A stretch of 34,120 bases of DNA from Actinomycetota bacterium (GCA_005787665.1 SYAB01000169.1:1-34120), one strand, 5' to 3'; positions 16,351 to 23,592 are shown, counted from the stretch's first letter. The notes: a model not told the origin generated them from the letters alone. Made by a program: numbers and translations.

Positions 16351-17037
16351 TCAACCCATGGGGTCGGCGGCCCTTAGCGCATCCTGCACGGGATGGACGT
16401 CCGGCTCAGGGTAGAAGGGCGGGGTTCGCGAGCCCCACCGCACACAACTCCAGCGGCTGTCGGTGATCGGCGCCAAGGCCACCGCCTCGGTGTTGGCCAG
16501 GTGGTGGTCGAGCACGAAGCTGCTGTCCACCCCGGCGAGCGTGGCGGCCGCGAGCCGGATGGCCGCGCCGTGGCTGACCACCACGATGTCCTGCGTCCAG
16601 TCCTGGTCATCGAGGTAGCGCAAACGCAGTTCGGTAACCACCGGCAGATATCGGTCGAGTACCTCGCGGCCGGTCTCTCCGCCCGGCATGGCGATGTCGA
16701 GATGACCCTCGTGCCAGCACTGGTAGACACGGTTGAACTCGGCGATGGCGTCGTCGTCGTTGCGGTCCTCGAGATCGCCGGCCTGCACCTCGTGGATCCC
16801 GTCGACCACAGCCGGGCTCAGGTCGTACTCGGCGCCGATCGCCTCCGCGGTCTGGGCCGCGCGGCGCGCCACCGAGTGCAGCAGCACCCCGGGCGGTCCG
16901 GACCTCGATCGTGCGAACTCGCGGGCCTGATCCACACCGAGTTCGGTGAGTTCGGCTCCCGGTGGCCGGGTGTCGAGCCGGCGTTCGACGTTGGCGTGCG
17001 ACTGGCCGTGCCGGACCAGGATCAGCCGGCCGCTCAC
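16351..17037 (-). CDS. Histidine phosphatase / phosphoglycerate-mutase-like protein (Rv3837c-like)
   Basis: This 228-aa protein belongs to the histidine phosphatase superfamily. LILVRHGQSHAN near the N-terminus carries the phospho-accepting His10. The second catalytic His is in IVVVSHGAAIRLA, and Glu in GIHEVQAGDLEDR is the acid. Despite the mutase annotation used in M. tuberculosis, such proteins are commonly phosphatases; substrate unknown. The GTG start overlaps the pheA stop (GTGA), so translation is coupled to prephenate dehydratase, matching Rv3838c-Rv3837c. A longer frame to 17151 is rejected because it reads back into pheA. Confidence 0.9.
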   Translation of the reverse strand: MSGRLILVRHGQSHANVERRLDTRPPGAELTELGVDQAREFARSRSGPPGVLLHSVARRAAQTAEAIGAEYDLSPAVVDGIHEVQAGDLEDRNDDDAIAEFNRVYQCWHEGHLDIAMPGGETGREVLDRYLPVVTELRLRYLDDQDWTQDIVVVSHGAAIRLAAATLAGVDSSFVLDHHLANTEAVALAPITDSRWSCVRWGSRTPPFYPEPDVHPVQDALRAADPMG

Positions 17038-17951
17038 GGCGCTCCCCGGCGCAGCCGCTCCAGCCATTGCTCGGCCCCGTCGAGTTGCGGCGGAACCGCG
17101 CCGACCGCGGCGCCGGTCGGCCAGGATCCGAGATAGCGAAGCCCCGCACACCGCCGATGCAGGGCCTTGAGCGCCTCGGCCACGGCGCTGTCATCGATGT
17201 GGCCCACGCAGTCGAGAAAAAAGAGGTAGCTGCCGAGTTCGGTCCGGGTGGGCCGCGACTCGATGCGGGTCAGGTCGATATCGCGAATGCCGAACTCGTT
17301 CATGGCCGCCACCAGGGCACCGGGTGCGCTGTCGATCCGCAGCACCACCGACGTGCGATCGGCGCCGGTGCGGGGGGGCGGCGGTCCGGGACGGCCGACC
17401 AGGACGAAACGCGTTCGGGCATTGGGCTCGTCGACGACATCCTCGGCAATCGTCGCGAGCCCGTAACGTCGCGCGGCCAGTGTCGTGCTGACCCCGCCGT
17501 CTGCGCGGCCCTCGGCCACGTCGCGGGCCGCGGCGGCGTTGGAGTTCGCCGGCACGACTTCAGCCTCGGGCAGGTGGTCCTCCAGCCAGAGCCGCACCTG
17601 GGCGGCGGCCACCGGAAACGCCGCTACCGTCCGCACATCGTCGGGCGCGACACCCGGTCGGGTGACGATGCTGAAAGCCACCCCGAGGGTGAGCTCGGCG
17701 TAGATCTGCAACGCCGATCCCGTGGCCAGGCTGTCCAGGGTCGGCAGCACGCTGCCCTCGATGGAGTTTTCGATCGGCACGCACGCGAAGTCCGCAGCAC
17801 CGGAACGGACCGCCTCCAGGGCGGCCCGGGTGCTCTCCGTCGGGCAGGCATCCGGCTCACCCCCGCCGGGGACCATTCCCCCGGCGCTCATCCTCAACAG
17901 CGCCGCTTCGCTGAAGGTCCCCTCGGGGCCGAGATAGGCGATACGGGCCAC
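17034..17951 (-). CDS. pheA: Prephenate dehydratase
   Basis: This 305-aa cytosolic enzyme converts prephenate to phenylpyruvate in phenylalanine synthesis. The N-terminal dehydratase domain starts ARIAYLGPEGTFSEAAL and carries the catalytic TRF motif in NARTRFVLVG. The C-terminal ACT domain has the Phe-binding GALV (APGALVAAMNEFGI) and ESRP (TRIESRPTR) motifs, so feedback inhibition by Phe is expected. The GTG at 17951 is preceded by a TAGGGT box at 6 nt and no Shine-Dalgarno, as for a leaderless mRNA. It is followed by the overlapping Rv3837c-like gene and is divergent from the CPBP-type gene. Confidence 0.96.
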   Translation of the reverse strand: MARIAYLGPEGTFSEAALLRMSAGGMVPGGGEPDACPTESTRAALEAVRSGAADFACVPIENSIEGSVLPTLDSLATGSALQIYAELTLGVAFSIVTRPGVAPDDVRTVAAFPVAAAQVRLWLEDHLPEAEVVPANSNAAAARDVAEGRADGGVSTTLAARRYGLATIAEDVVDEPNARTRFVLVGRPGPPPPRTGADRTSVVLRIDSAPGALVAAMNEFGIRDIDLTRIESRPTRTELGSYLFFLDCVGHIDDSAVAEALKALHRRCAGLRYLGSWPTGAAVGAVPPQLDGAEQWLERLRRGAP

Positions 17952-17957
17952 GCCGCA

Positions 17958-17963
17958 ACCCTA
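17958..17963 (-). promoter_or_regulatory. -10 element, leaderless pheA mRNA
   Basis: TAGGGT on the minus strand, then TGCGGC (6 nt) and the GTG of pheA. The hexamer is the same as that before serS. Confidence 0.6.
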
Positions 17964-18002
17964 TCGGGTCGGGTTCCGGCAGCCCGGCCGGCCGCGGCCC
18001 GC

Positions 18003-18008
18003 TACCGT
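18003..18008 (+). promoter_or_regulatory. -10 element, leaderless CPBP-type gene mRNA
   Basis: TACCGT lies 6 nt (GACGGC) before the GTG at 18015, with no Shine-Dalgarno between. It forms a divergent promoter pair with pheA in a 63-nt gap. Confidence 0.5.
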
Positions 18009-18014
18009 GACGGC

Positions 18015-18782
18015 GTGAGCGCCAGTCCCGGCGAGTTCCTCGAGCCCGACCGGCGCGCGATCCGCATCGAGATCGCGGTCATGCTGGCGGTGAGCTTCGG
18101 TGTGAGCGCCGTTGTCGCCGTGCTGAGGCTGACCGACGCGGTGCTGTCCGGATTGCCGAGCTACCGGGTGCGGCTCAACCCCGATCAGTCCCGCTACGAC
18201 CTCGTCAATCTGGGGCTCAATCTGGTCTCGGTCGGCCAGCTGGTGGCCTGGGGCGGGTTGGCGCTCTACCTGTTGTGGCGCAGCGGGATCACCCCGGCGG
18301 GGATCGGACTGGGCCGCGTGCGGCTGTCCGCCGACGTCCTCGGCGGCCTGGGCCTGGCCGCAGTGATCGGCATCCCCGGCCTGCTGCTGTACCTGGCCGC
18401 CCGGACCCTGGGGCTCAACGCCGAGGTGGAAGCCTCGGGCCTACACACCTCGTGGTGGCGCATCCCGGTGTTGGTGCTGGCGGCCTTCGCCAACGGGTTC
18501 GCCGAGGAGGTGGTCGTCGTGGGCTATCTGATCACCCGGCTGCGCCAACTCGGTCTCACCCCGTCCGCGGCCGTGGCGGTGTCCAGCCTGCTGCGCGGCG
18601 TCTACCACCTCTACCAGGGCTTCGGTGCGGGTCTGGGTAACGTCGTGATGGGACTGGTGTTCGGATACGCCTGGTGCAAGACCGGCAGACTCTGGCCGCT
18701 CGTCATCGCACACGGGATCATCGACACGGTGGCTTTCGTCGGCTACGTCCTCCTGGCCGACCAGGTGGATTGGCTCCGCTGA
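18015..18782 (+). CDS. CPBP-family intramembrane protease-like protein
   Basis: This 255-aa protein has about seven membrane helices and the CPBP (CaaX protease/bacteriocin-processing, ABI) motifs. Motif 1 is FAEEVVVVGYL (Glu164, Glu165), motif 2 RGVYHLYQGF (His198) and motif 3 AHGIIDTVAF (His233, Asp237). The Arg usual in EE-x3-R of motif 1 is replaced by Val169, a notable change. The glutamates and histidines needed for catalysis remain. Family members cleave membrane substrates or act as chaperone-like immunity proteins; the role here is unknown. The GTG at 18015 is set by the -10 box at 6 nt. The LCP gene follows 29 nt downstream but has its own -10 box. Confidence 0.85.
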   Translation: MSASPGEFLEPDRRAIRIEIAVMLAVSFGVSAVVAVLRLTDAVLSGLPSYRVRLNPDQSRYDLVNLGLNLVSVGQLVAWGGLALYLLWRSGITPAGIGLGRVRLSADVLGGLGLAAVIGIPGLLLYLAARTLGLNAEVEASGLHTSWWRIPVLVLAAFANGFAEEVVVVGYLITRLRQLGLTPSAAVAVSSLLRGVYHLYQGFGAGLGNVVMGLVFGYAWCKTGRLWPLVIAHGIIDTVAFVGYVLLADQVDWLR

Positions 18783-18799
18783 AGGTCGCCTCCCCCGCG

Positions 18800-18805
18800 T
18801 AGGTT
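18800..18805 (+). promoter_or_regulatory. -10 element, leaderless LCP gene mRNA
   Basis: TAGGTT is followed by 6 nt (GAGGCT) and the GTG at 18812. This supports the GTG as the true start of the long proline-rich N-terminus. Confidence 0.5.
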
Positions 18806-18811
18806 GAGGCT

Positions 18812-20194
18812 GTGGACGAGGACGCGCCGACAGATCGGATACCGCGGGTACGCCCCCCGGCACCGCCGCGTCTTCCGGAGCCCTCGCAGGTCATCCGCCG
18901 CGTTCCCGGCCACCGCCCGCCGCACCCGAGGCCACCCCGGACGCCGGTTGCGCACCCACCGCCCCGCCCCGCGCTCGCCGTGCCACAGTCGTTTCCCGCT
19001 CTGTCCCCCACGCGGCGCCCTCCCCCGCCACCTCGCCGAACGCCTCACCGGCCGCCTCCCCCGCTGTCAACCCCCCCGCCTCCCCCACCGATTGCCCCGC
19101 CGCCGCGCAGAAAGCCGGCCGGTCCGCCGCCGCGGATGCCGGCCACGGAACCGCGTCGACGCCCATCGGACCGACCCGCCGCGCCGCAACGCCGTCCGAC
19201 GGAACGACCCGCGCCCGCGCAACGCCGTAAACCACGCCGGGCCCGGCGAATCCTGCTCAGCGTCATGGCTTTCGGGCTGGCGATCCTCACTGCGACGTTG
19301 GCGAGCGCGATCTGGGTCGAAGCCTCACTGCGGCGGGTCCCGGTGTTCGGGGACTACGACGGGCGGCCCCCGGCAGCGAGTGGAACCAACTGGCTGCTCG
19401 TCGGCTCGGACAGCAGGGCGGATCTCACCGAACAGCAACAGGGCGAGCTGTCCACCGGCGGGGATCTCGGCAACGGCCGCACCGACACCATCCTGTTGGT
19501 GCACATCCCCGCGCTCCTCTCCGGCCAACAGGCCACGATGGTGTCCATTCCCCGGGACTCCTATCTCGAGATTCCGGGCTGGGGCATGGACAAGATCAAC
19601 GTGGCCTTCGCCGAGGGTGGGCCACCCCTGCTCGCCCGGACCGTCGAGGAGAACACCGGACTGCGACTGGATCACTACGCCGAGGTGGGTTTCGCCGGCT
19701 TCGGCGAGGTCGTCGACGCCGTGGGCGGCGTGGAGGTGTGTCCGGACTATCCGATCAACGATCCGCTGGCCGGGATCGACTTACCGGCGGGCTGCCAGCG
19801 ACTCGGCGGCGTCGAAGCACTGGGCTACGTCCGCTCACGGGCCACCCCGCGGGCCGACCTCGACCGGATGGTGCATCAGCGTGAGTTCATGGCCGCGATG
19901 CTGCGCCGCGCCCGGAGCCCGTCGGTCTGGCTCAACCCGTGGCGCTGGTATGCGACGCCGCGTGCCGCGGTGTCCGCGCTGACCGTCGACCTCGACACCC
20001 ACGTGTGGAACCTGGCGGCGCTGGGCTGGGCACTCCGGGAAGCCCCCGGGACGCTGACCGTCCCGATCGCGGAGTTCACCGGAAACGACTCGGGTTCGGT
20101 GGTGATCTGGGACTCCGTGGCGGCCGGCGCGTTGTTCGACGCGCTGCGTTCCGATTTGCCCGTGCCGCAGGAGGTGATCGACGGGCAGCCCTGA
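18812..20194 (+). CDS. LytR-CpsA-Psr (LCP) family protein with proline-rich N-terminus (Rv3840 type)
   Basis: This 460-aa protein has a cytosolic Pro/Arg-rich region of about 145 residues, one membrane helix (about 147-169) and an outer LCP domain (about 190-400). LCP motifs present are VGSDSRADL, TDTILLVHI, SIPRDSYLEI, DKINVAFAEGG and YVRSRATPRADLDRMVHQREF, whose Arg and Asp residues bind the pyrophosphate of the lipid donor. LCP enzymes attach polymers to peptidoglycan; in mycobacteria this is arabinogalactan ligation by Lcp1-type proteins. Several family members exist, so the precise role here is uncertain. The Pro-rich region has runs of up to eight prolines and is unusually long. It is convergent with glpQ1; the bfrB gene that I recall in this gap in M. 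tuberculosis is absent. Confidence 0.88.
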   Translation: MDEDAPTDRIPRVRPPAPPRLPEPSQVIRRVPGHRPPHPRPPRTPVAHPPPRPALAVPQSFPALSPTRRPPPPPRRTPHRPPPPLSTPPPPPPIAPPPRRKPAGPPPRMPATEPRRRPSDRPAAPQRRPTERPAPAQRRKPRRARRILLSVMAFGLAILTATLASAIWVEASLRRVPVFGDYDGRPPAASGTNWLLVGSDSRADLTEQQQGELSTGGDLGNGRTDTILLVHIPALLSGQQATMVSIPRDSYLEIPGWGMDKINVAFAEGGPPLLARTVEENTGLRLDHYAEVGFAGFGEVVDAVGGVEVCPDYPINDPLAGIDLPAGCQRLGGVEALGYVRSRATPRADLDRMVHQREFMAAMLRRARSPSVWLNPWRWYATPRAAVSALTVDLDTHVWNLAALGWALREAPGTLTVPIAEFTGNDSGSVVIWDSVAAGALFDALRSDLPVPQEVIDGQP

Positions 20195-20230
20195 GCGGGG
20201 ACACGCCCCCGTCGGGTCAGGTCAGTGGCG

Positions 20231-21052
20231 TCAGTCGCGGCCGGCCCCGGTCAGACCGTTCTGGAGCCACTCCTTGGTCCGGCCCGGATGGTTGGTGGCA
20301 ATCCAGCCGACTCCGATATCGCGGCAAAACTCCACGTCCTCGTAGTGGTCGACGGTCCAGCAGTACATCGCGCGGCCCTGGGCGGCTGCCCGGTCCACCA
20401 GTTCAGGGTGCTCCCGGAGAGTGGCGATCGACGGACCCACGGCGGTCGCGCCGACCGTCGTCGCGGCACCACCGCCGAGATACCGGGACGTCTCCCCGAG
20501 CAGGACCGTGGGCAGCAGTGGCGCGGCACGCCGGATCCGCCACACCGCGGCGGCGGAGAACGACATGACCACCGCGCGAGACAGGTCCGCCGACGGCGGA
20601 GCCGCCAAGCCGTAGCGGTGAAGCAGGGCGAGCACCTTGCTCTCCACCAACGCGCCATAGCGGACGGGGTGTTTGGTCTCGATGAACATCTTCACCGGCC
20701 GCTGCCAGTCGAGCACCAGCTTCACCAGATCCTCGAGTGTCAGCAACCCGGTGTCGCCATGACTGCCGTCGGCCCGCCAGCTGCCGTGCCACGCGCCCCA
20801 GTCGAGTCCACGCAGTTCGGTCAGGGTCATATCGCTGACGAACCCGCTCCCCGTCGAGGTTCGGTCCACCCGACGATCGTGCACACACACCAGGTGGCCG
20901 TCACGGCTGAGCCGGACATCGCACTCCACCCCGTCCGCACCTTCCTGCAGTGCCAGCTCGTAGGCGGCCAGGGTGTGTTCGGGGCGGTCCGCCGACGCAC
21001 CACGATGGGCGACCACGAACGGGTGCGCCCCGGGGGCGGCGGCGGTCGGCAT
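20231..21052 (-). CDS. glpQ1: Glycerophosphodiester phosphodiesterase
   Basis: This 273-aa enzyme of the GDPD family (Rv3842c-like, 274 aa) hydrolyses glycerophosphodiesters to sn-glycerol-3-phosphate and an alcohol. Signature residues are HRGASADRPEHTL at the N-terminus and GVECDVRLSRDGHLVCVHD, giving the Glu/Asp metal site and second catalytic His. FIETKH supplies another acidic ligand, and ATNHPG lies near the end. No signal peptide is present, so it is probably cytosolic. The ATG at 21052 gives the family length; a TTG at 21088 would overlap the previous gene. It starts 4 nt after the stop of the Rv3843c-like membrane gene, so the two are co-transcribed. Confidence 0.93.
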   Translation of the reverse strand: MPTAAAPGAHPFVVAHRGASADRPEHTLAAYELALQEGADGVECDVRLSRDGHLVCVHDRRVDRTSTGSGFVSDMTLTELRGLDWGAWHGSWRADGSHGDTGLLTLEDLVKLVLDWQRPVKMFIETKHPVRYGALVESKVLALLHRYGLAAPPSADLSRAVVMSFSAAAVWRIRRAAPLLPTVLLGETSRYLGGGAATTVGATAVGPSIATLREHPELVDRAAAQGRAMYCWTVDHYEDVEFCRDIGVGWIATNHPGRTKEWLQNGLTGAGRD

Positions 21053-21056
21053 ACCC

Positions 21057-22085
21057 CTATGCTGCCGGTTCCCGGTCTCCGGACTCAACCGTCGATGGCG
21101 ATTCGTCGGCCTCGGTCGCGGCGGTCGGGTTCTCGGGCACGATCACCCACCGGTGCTGCGGCCGGTCCACCGGCCTACGCACGAAACCGTCGAAGACCCG
21201 CCACAGCAGCACCAGGACCGCAAGGCCAGCCAGATAGGCGACGATCATGGTGACGGTGTTGTCGGCGACCCCCTGCGGCTCGGTGGCCGAGCTGGTCCAG
21301 ATGGCCCACCCCGAGATCGCGGTGGCGAACACCCACGCGATCCACCACATCGTGATGGGACCGCGCTGGCGGACCTGAATCCGTTCGGCGTGGGCCAGCT
21401 CGATCACGTACACCGGAGCCCACACCAGGTTGACCACCGGGATCAGGCAACCCGCCCACAGCGACCACGCCGGCCTCGGGTCACCCTGACCGTGCAGGGC
21501 GAACACCTCCGCCCGTCTTGCGATCAGCCAGGAGGTGCTGACTGCCGCGGTCGCGATGACCGCGGCGATCGCGGCGAAGCTGACCAGCACACCCGCGAGC
21601 AGCGCGCCGATCGCGACGAACGGCGGAAGCAGCGTGGTGCGATTGATCAGCAACAGCACGTAGCGCAGCACGTGAGCGGCTGCCGCCAGCGCGAAGATCG
21701 CCGACGCGGCCAGCAGAGTCGCGCGCACGAGTGTCGGCGACGCGCTTCGCCGCTCCGGCGACGTGCCCGACTCGACTGGAACGCCGATCGTGTCGATCAG
21801 ACCCCACCGGGGAATCGCCTGGTAGCGGGGTGTCGGCCCCAGCGGGCGACGCCGGCGCCTCGGCGGCGGCGGCGGTCCCGGCCGCACTGCGATCCACCGG
21901 AAGCCCGAGGGCAGTCGCGAGGGGGTGGACGGCGCCCCCGACGGGTGTCCGGGAGGCCGGCTGGATGGATGTGCCACCGGCGGACTCGACGGCGGCAGCA
22001 GTGGGCCGTTACAGCGGGGACACCAGACTCGCTGACGGTCGCGCACGTTCCACCGTGTCCCGCACCGGGAGCACACTTGCATCAC
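21057..22085 (-). CDS. Zinc-ribbon, DUF4328-type membrane protein (Rv3843c-like)
   Basis: This protein is about 342 aa. An N-terminal zinc ribbon (CSRCGTRW...VWCPRCNG) is followed by a Pro/Arg-rich linker, then a region of five or six membrane helices of DUF4328 type (about 140-305). A conserved-looking loop reads WSLWAGCLIPVVNLVWAPVYVIELAHAE. The tail is polar. Function is unknown. The start is GTG at 22085 because a TAGGCT box lies exactly 7 nt before it; alternatives are ATG 22082 or GTG 22091. Two residues more or less change nothing in the domains. It precedes glpQ1 by 4 nt. Confidence 0.82.
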   Translation of the reverse strand: MMQVCSRCGTRWNVRDRQRVWCPRCNGPLLPPSSPPVAHPSSRPPGHPSGAPSTPSRLPSGFRWIAVRPGPPPPPRRRRRPLGPTPRYQAIPRWGLIDTIGVPVESGTSPERRSASPTLVRATLLAASAIFALAAAAHVLRYVLLLINRTTLLPPFVAIGALLAGVLVSFAAIAAVIATAAVSTSWLIARRAEVFALHGQGDPRPAWSLWAGCLIPVVNLVWAPVYVIELAHAERIQVRQRGPITMWWIAWVFATAISGWAIWTSSATEPQGVADNTVTMIVAYLAGLAVLVLLWRVFDGFVRRPVDRPQHRWVIVPENPTAATEADESPSTVESGDREPAA

Positions 22086-22092
22086 GGTCACC

Positions 22093-22098
22093 AGCCTA
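22093..22098 (-). promoter_or_regulatory. -10 element, leaderless Rv3843c-like mRNA
   Basis: TAGGCT on the minus strand, 7 nt (GGTGACC) before the GTG at 22085. It is the same hexamer and spacing as the acyltransferase promoter at 5299-5304. Confidence 0.5.
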
Positions 22099-22121
22099 AG
22101 CGAGCCCCCGACAGGCCGATT

Positions 22122-22157
22122 GCCGCGCACATCGCCGCGCACATCGCCGCGCACATT
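22122..22157. repeat. Three tandem copies of a 12-bp repeat
   Basis: The unit GCCGCGCACATC occurs at 22122 and 22134, with a third copy at 22146 ending in T instead of C. It lies just upstream of the predicted promoter of the Rv3843c-like gene and could be a slippage product or a regulator site. Confidence 0.8.
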
Positions 22158-22208
22158 TGTGGCACCAGATGCCGCATTGGCGGGGACCGGCGCTCAGCAA
22201 GCAGAGGG

Positions 22209-22306
22209 CTATCCACAGTTTCCACAGGTTTATCCACAGCACCGCGGTGGCGCATCACGATCGTGAACGCCCAGTCTTCGTCCGTCAGGGGCCCAGATGT
22301 GGATAA
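22209..22306. promoter_or_regulatory. Cluster of DnaA-box-like sites
   Basis: Three sites stand in tandem on the plus strand: CTATCCACA (22209-22217), GTTTCCACA (22218-22226) and TTATCCACA (22230-22238). A perfect TTATCCACA on the minus strand lies at 22298-22306. Two are exact matches to the bacterial DnaA box and two differ by one or two bases. The surrounding 530-nt region has no gene I can support. No dnaA, dnaN or AT-rich unwinding element is visible, so this is not presented as oriC. A DnaA-titration or DnaA-regulated site is possible. Confidence 0.65.
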
Positions 22307-22478
22307 CGCGCCGACGGGACACGCCCGATATCAACAGGTGCCACGACCACGAGCGAAGTCTCTCGGCGGGCTAACCGTCCAACGCCCGAAGACGACACGC
22401 GACGCGACACGCCGCCGCGGGCGGCGGTTCGGGTCCGGCCCACAGGGTTCGCCGGAAGGGAGGTTTTGCCGCATCGCC

Positions 22479-22517
22479 GTGAAACATCGCTGTGAAACAT
22501 CGCTTTGAAACATCGGT
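22479..22517. repeat. Three adjacent 13-bp direct repeats upstream of a promoter
   Basis: GTGAAACATCGCT at 22479 and again at 22492 are identical. A third copy at 22505, TTGAAACATCGGT, differs at two positions and supplies the -35 hexamer TTGAAA. Head-to-tail spacing of 13 bp puts successive copies on somewhat different faces of the helix. The arrangement looks like binding sites for an activator or repressor of the promoter. Confidence 0.75.
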
Positions 22518-22534
22518 GTAACGGCGGCTATGAT
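22505..22534 (+). promoter_or_regulatory. Strong sigma-A-like promoter
   Basis: TTGAAA (22505-22510) and TATGAT (22529-22534) are 18 nt apart, the best -35/-10 match in the window. Transcription should start near 22541 and read into the 52-aa membrane protein at 22617, and possibly sodA. The -35 lies inside the third 13-bp repeat. Confidence 0.7.
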
Positions 22535-22616
22535 CGCGGTCTCAGCCGACGTTGTGACAAACCTCACGGGACTCGCAGGGGGATGGAATTTTGAACACGC
22601 AGGTCAGGTGGTTCTG

Positions 22617-22775
22617 ATGGCCGCCGGCCCATTTGACTCGCCATCGGCTTCCCCGGCCTCCCCGTGGACCGCAGTCTCGTCGCCGTGCAACCGGTCCTAC
22701 CAGCTGGCGGCCCTGCGCGGCGCTGTCATCGCGCTCGTCCTGCTCGGAATCCTCGCACTCATCGTGTTGTTGTAG
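22617..22775 (+). CDS. Small hypothetical single-pass membrane protein
   Basis: This 52-aa product has a polar Ser/Pro-rich N-terminal half and one C-terminal hydrophobic helix (GAVIALVLLGILALIVLL) that ends the protein, like a tail-anchored or C-terminally inserted peptide. AGGTGG lies 5 nt before the ATG, and a strong promoter lies about 75 nt upstream, which supports expression. A frame extending to 22530 is rejected because it would begin inside the -10 box. No family is recognised. sodA follows 144 nt downstream on the same strand. Confidence 0.55.
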   Translation: MAAGPFDSPSASPASPWTAVSSPCNRSYQLAALRGAVIALVLLGILALIVLL

Positions 22776-22919
22776 CGGTCCCGCCCGATCTCGCGGTCGA
22801 CGCAGGCGGTCACGCCGGGTCGGGATCGGCCCCCACGGCGTCCTTGCGGTGCGTGCCGGTCATAGAGCAGTGTTGATGTTTCGAGTGGACCGATGCGAGG
22901 ACCGAGAGGAATGAATCAC

Positions 22920-23543
22920 GTGGCTGAGTACACCTTGCCTGATTTGGACTGGGACTACGGCGCTCTGGAGCCCCACATTTCCGGCCAGATCAACGAGTTG
23001 CATCACAGCAAGCACCACGCCGCCTACGTCGCCGGAGCGAACGCCGCCGTCGCGAAGCTCGCGGAGGCACGCGCCAACGACGACCACGGCGCCATCTTCC
23101 TCAACGAGAAGAACCTCGGCTTCCACCTCGGTGGGCACGTGAACCACTCCATCTGGTGGAAGAACCTGTCTCCCCACGGCGGCGACAAGCCGACCGGTGA
23201 GTTGGCGGCGGCCATCGACGACGCCTTCGGGTCCTTCGACAAGTTCCGCGCCCAGTTCACCGCGGCGGCCAACGGCCTGCAGGGCTCGGGATGGGCGGTG
23301 TTCGGCTACGACAGCCTCGGCGACAAGCTGCTCACCTTCCAGCTTTATGACCAGCAGGCCAACGTGCCGCTCGGCATCATCCCACTGCTCCAGGTGGACA
23401 TGTGGGAGCACGCCTTTTACCTCCAGTACAAGAACGTCAAGGCGGATTACGTCAAGGCGTTCTGGAACGTGGTCAACTGGGAGGACGTCCAGAACCGCTT
23501 CGCGGCCGCGACGTCGAAGACCAAGGGCCTCATTTTCGGCTGA
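22920..23543 (+). CDS. sodA: Superoxide dismutase, Fe/Mn family
   Basis: This 207-aa protein has the same length as M. tuberculosis SodA and is very similar to it from [18 protein letters not shown] to the C-terminus TKGLIFG. It dismutates superoxide to oxygen and peroxide. The metal ligands are His28, His76, Asp160 and His164 (VDMWEHAF). Residue 145 is Gln (YDQQAN), where the iron-dependent M. tuberculosis enzyme has His. Gln there is associated with the manganese enzymes of fast growers, so Mn use is likely. No Sec or Tat signal peptide is present; mycobacterial SodA is nevertheless found outside the cell through SecA2. The GTG at 22920 is chosen by homology; the ATG at 22911 sits directly on GAGAGGA, which serves as the ribosome-binding site for the GTG. 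Confidence 0.97.
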   Translation: MAEYTLPDLDWDYGALEPHISGQINELHHSKHHAAYVAGANAAVAKLAEARANDDHGAIFLNEKNLGFHLGGHVNHSIWWKNLSPHGGDKPTGELAAAIDDAFGSFDKFRAQFTAAANGLQGSGWAVFGYDSLGDKLLTFQLYDQQANVPLGIIPLLQVDMWEHAFYLQYKNVKADYVKAFWNVVNWEDVQNRFAAATSKTKGLIFG

Positions 23544-23559
23544 CCAGCGAACGCTGACG

Positions 23560-23592
23560 CGGGGGCGCGCGCTGATCGCGGCGCCCCCGTTT
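23560..23592 (+). terminator. Probable intrinsic terminator after sodA
   Basis: CGGGGGCGC (23560-23568) pairs perfectly with GCGCCCCCG (23581-23589) around a 12-nt loop and is followed by TTT. It starts 17 nt after the sodA stop. The short T run makes it a GC-strong, U-poor terminator of the mycobacterial type. Confidence 0.7.

Noticed and set aside
16962..18014. Upstream extension of the CPBP-type gene
   Set aside because: It runs antisense through pheA. The GTG at 18015 is fixed by a -10 box 6 nt upstream.
20973..22508. 511-codon plus-strand frame opposite the Rv3843c-like gene
   Set aside because: It is Arg/Gly/Asp-rich shadow and would run through the DnaA-box region and repeats.
22122..22517. 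CRISPR array
   Set aside because: The repeats are 12-13 bp, directly adjacent with no spacers, and no cas genes are present.
22209..22534. Chromosomal or plasmid replication origin
   Set aside because: DnaA boxes and iteron-like repeats are present, but there is no dnaA, dnaN, rpmH or rep gene and no AT-rich stretch. Synteny places this near sodA, not at oriC.
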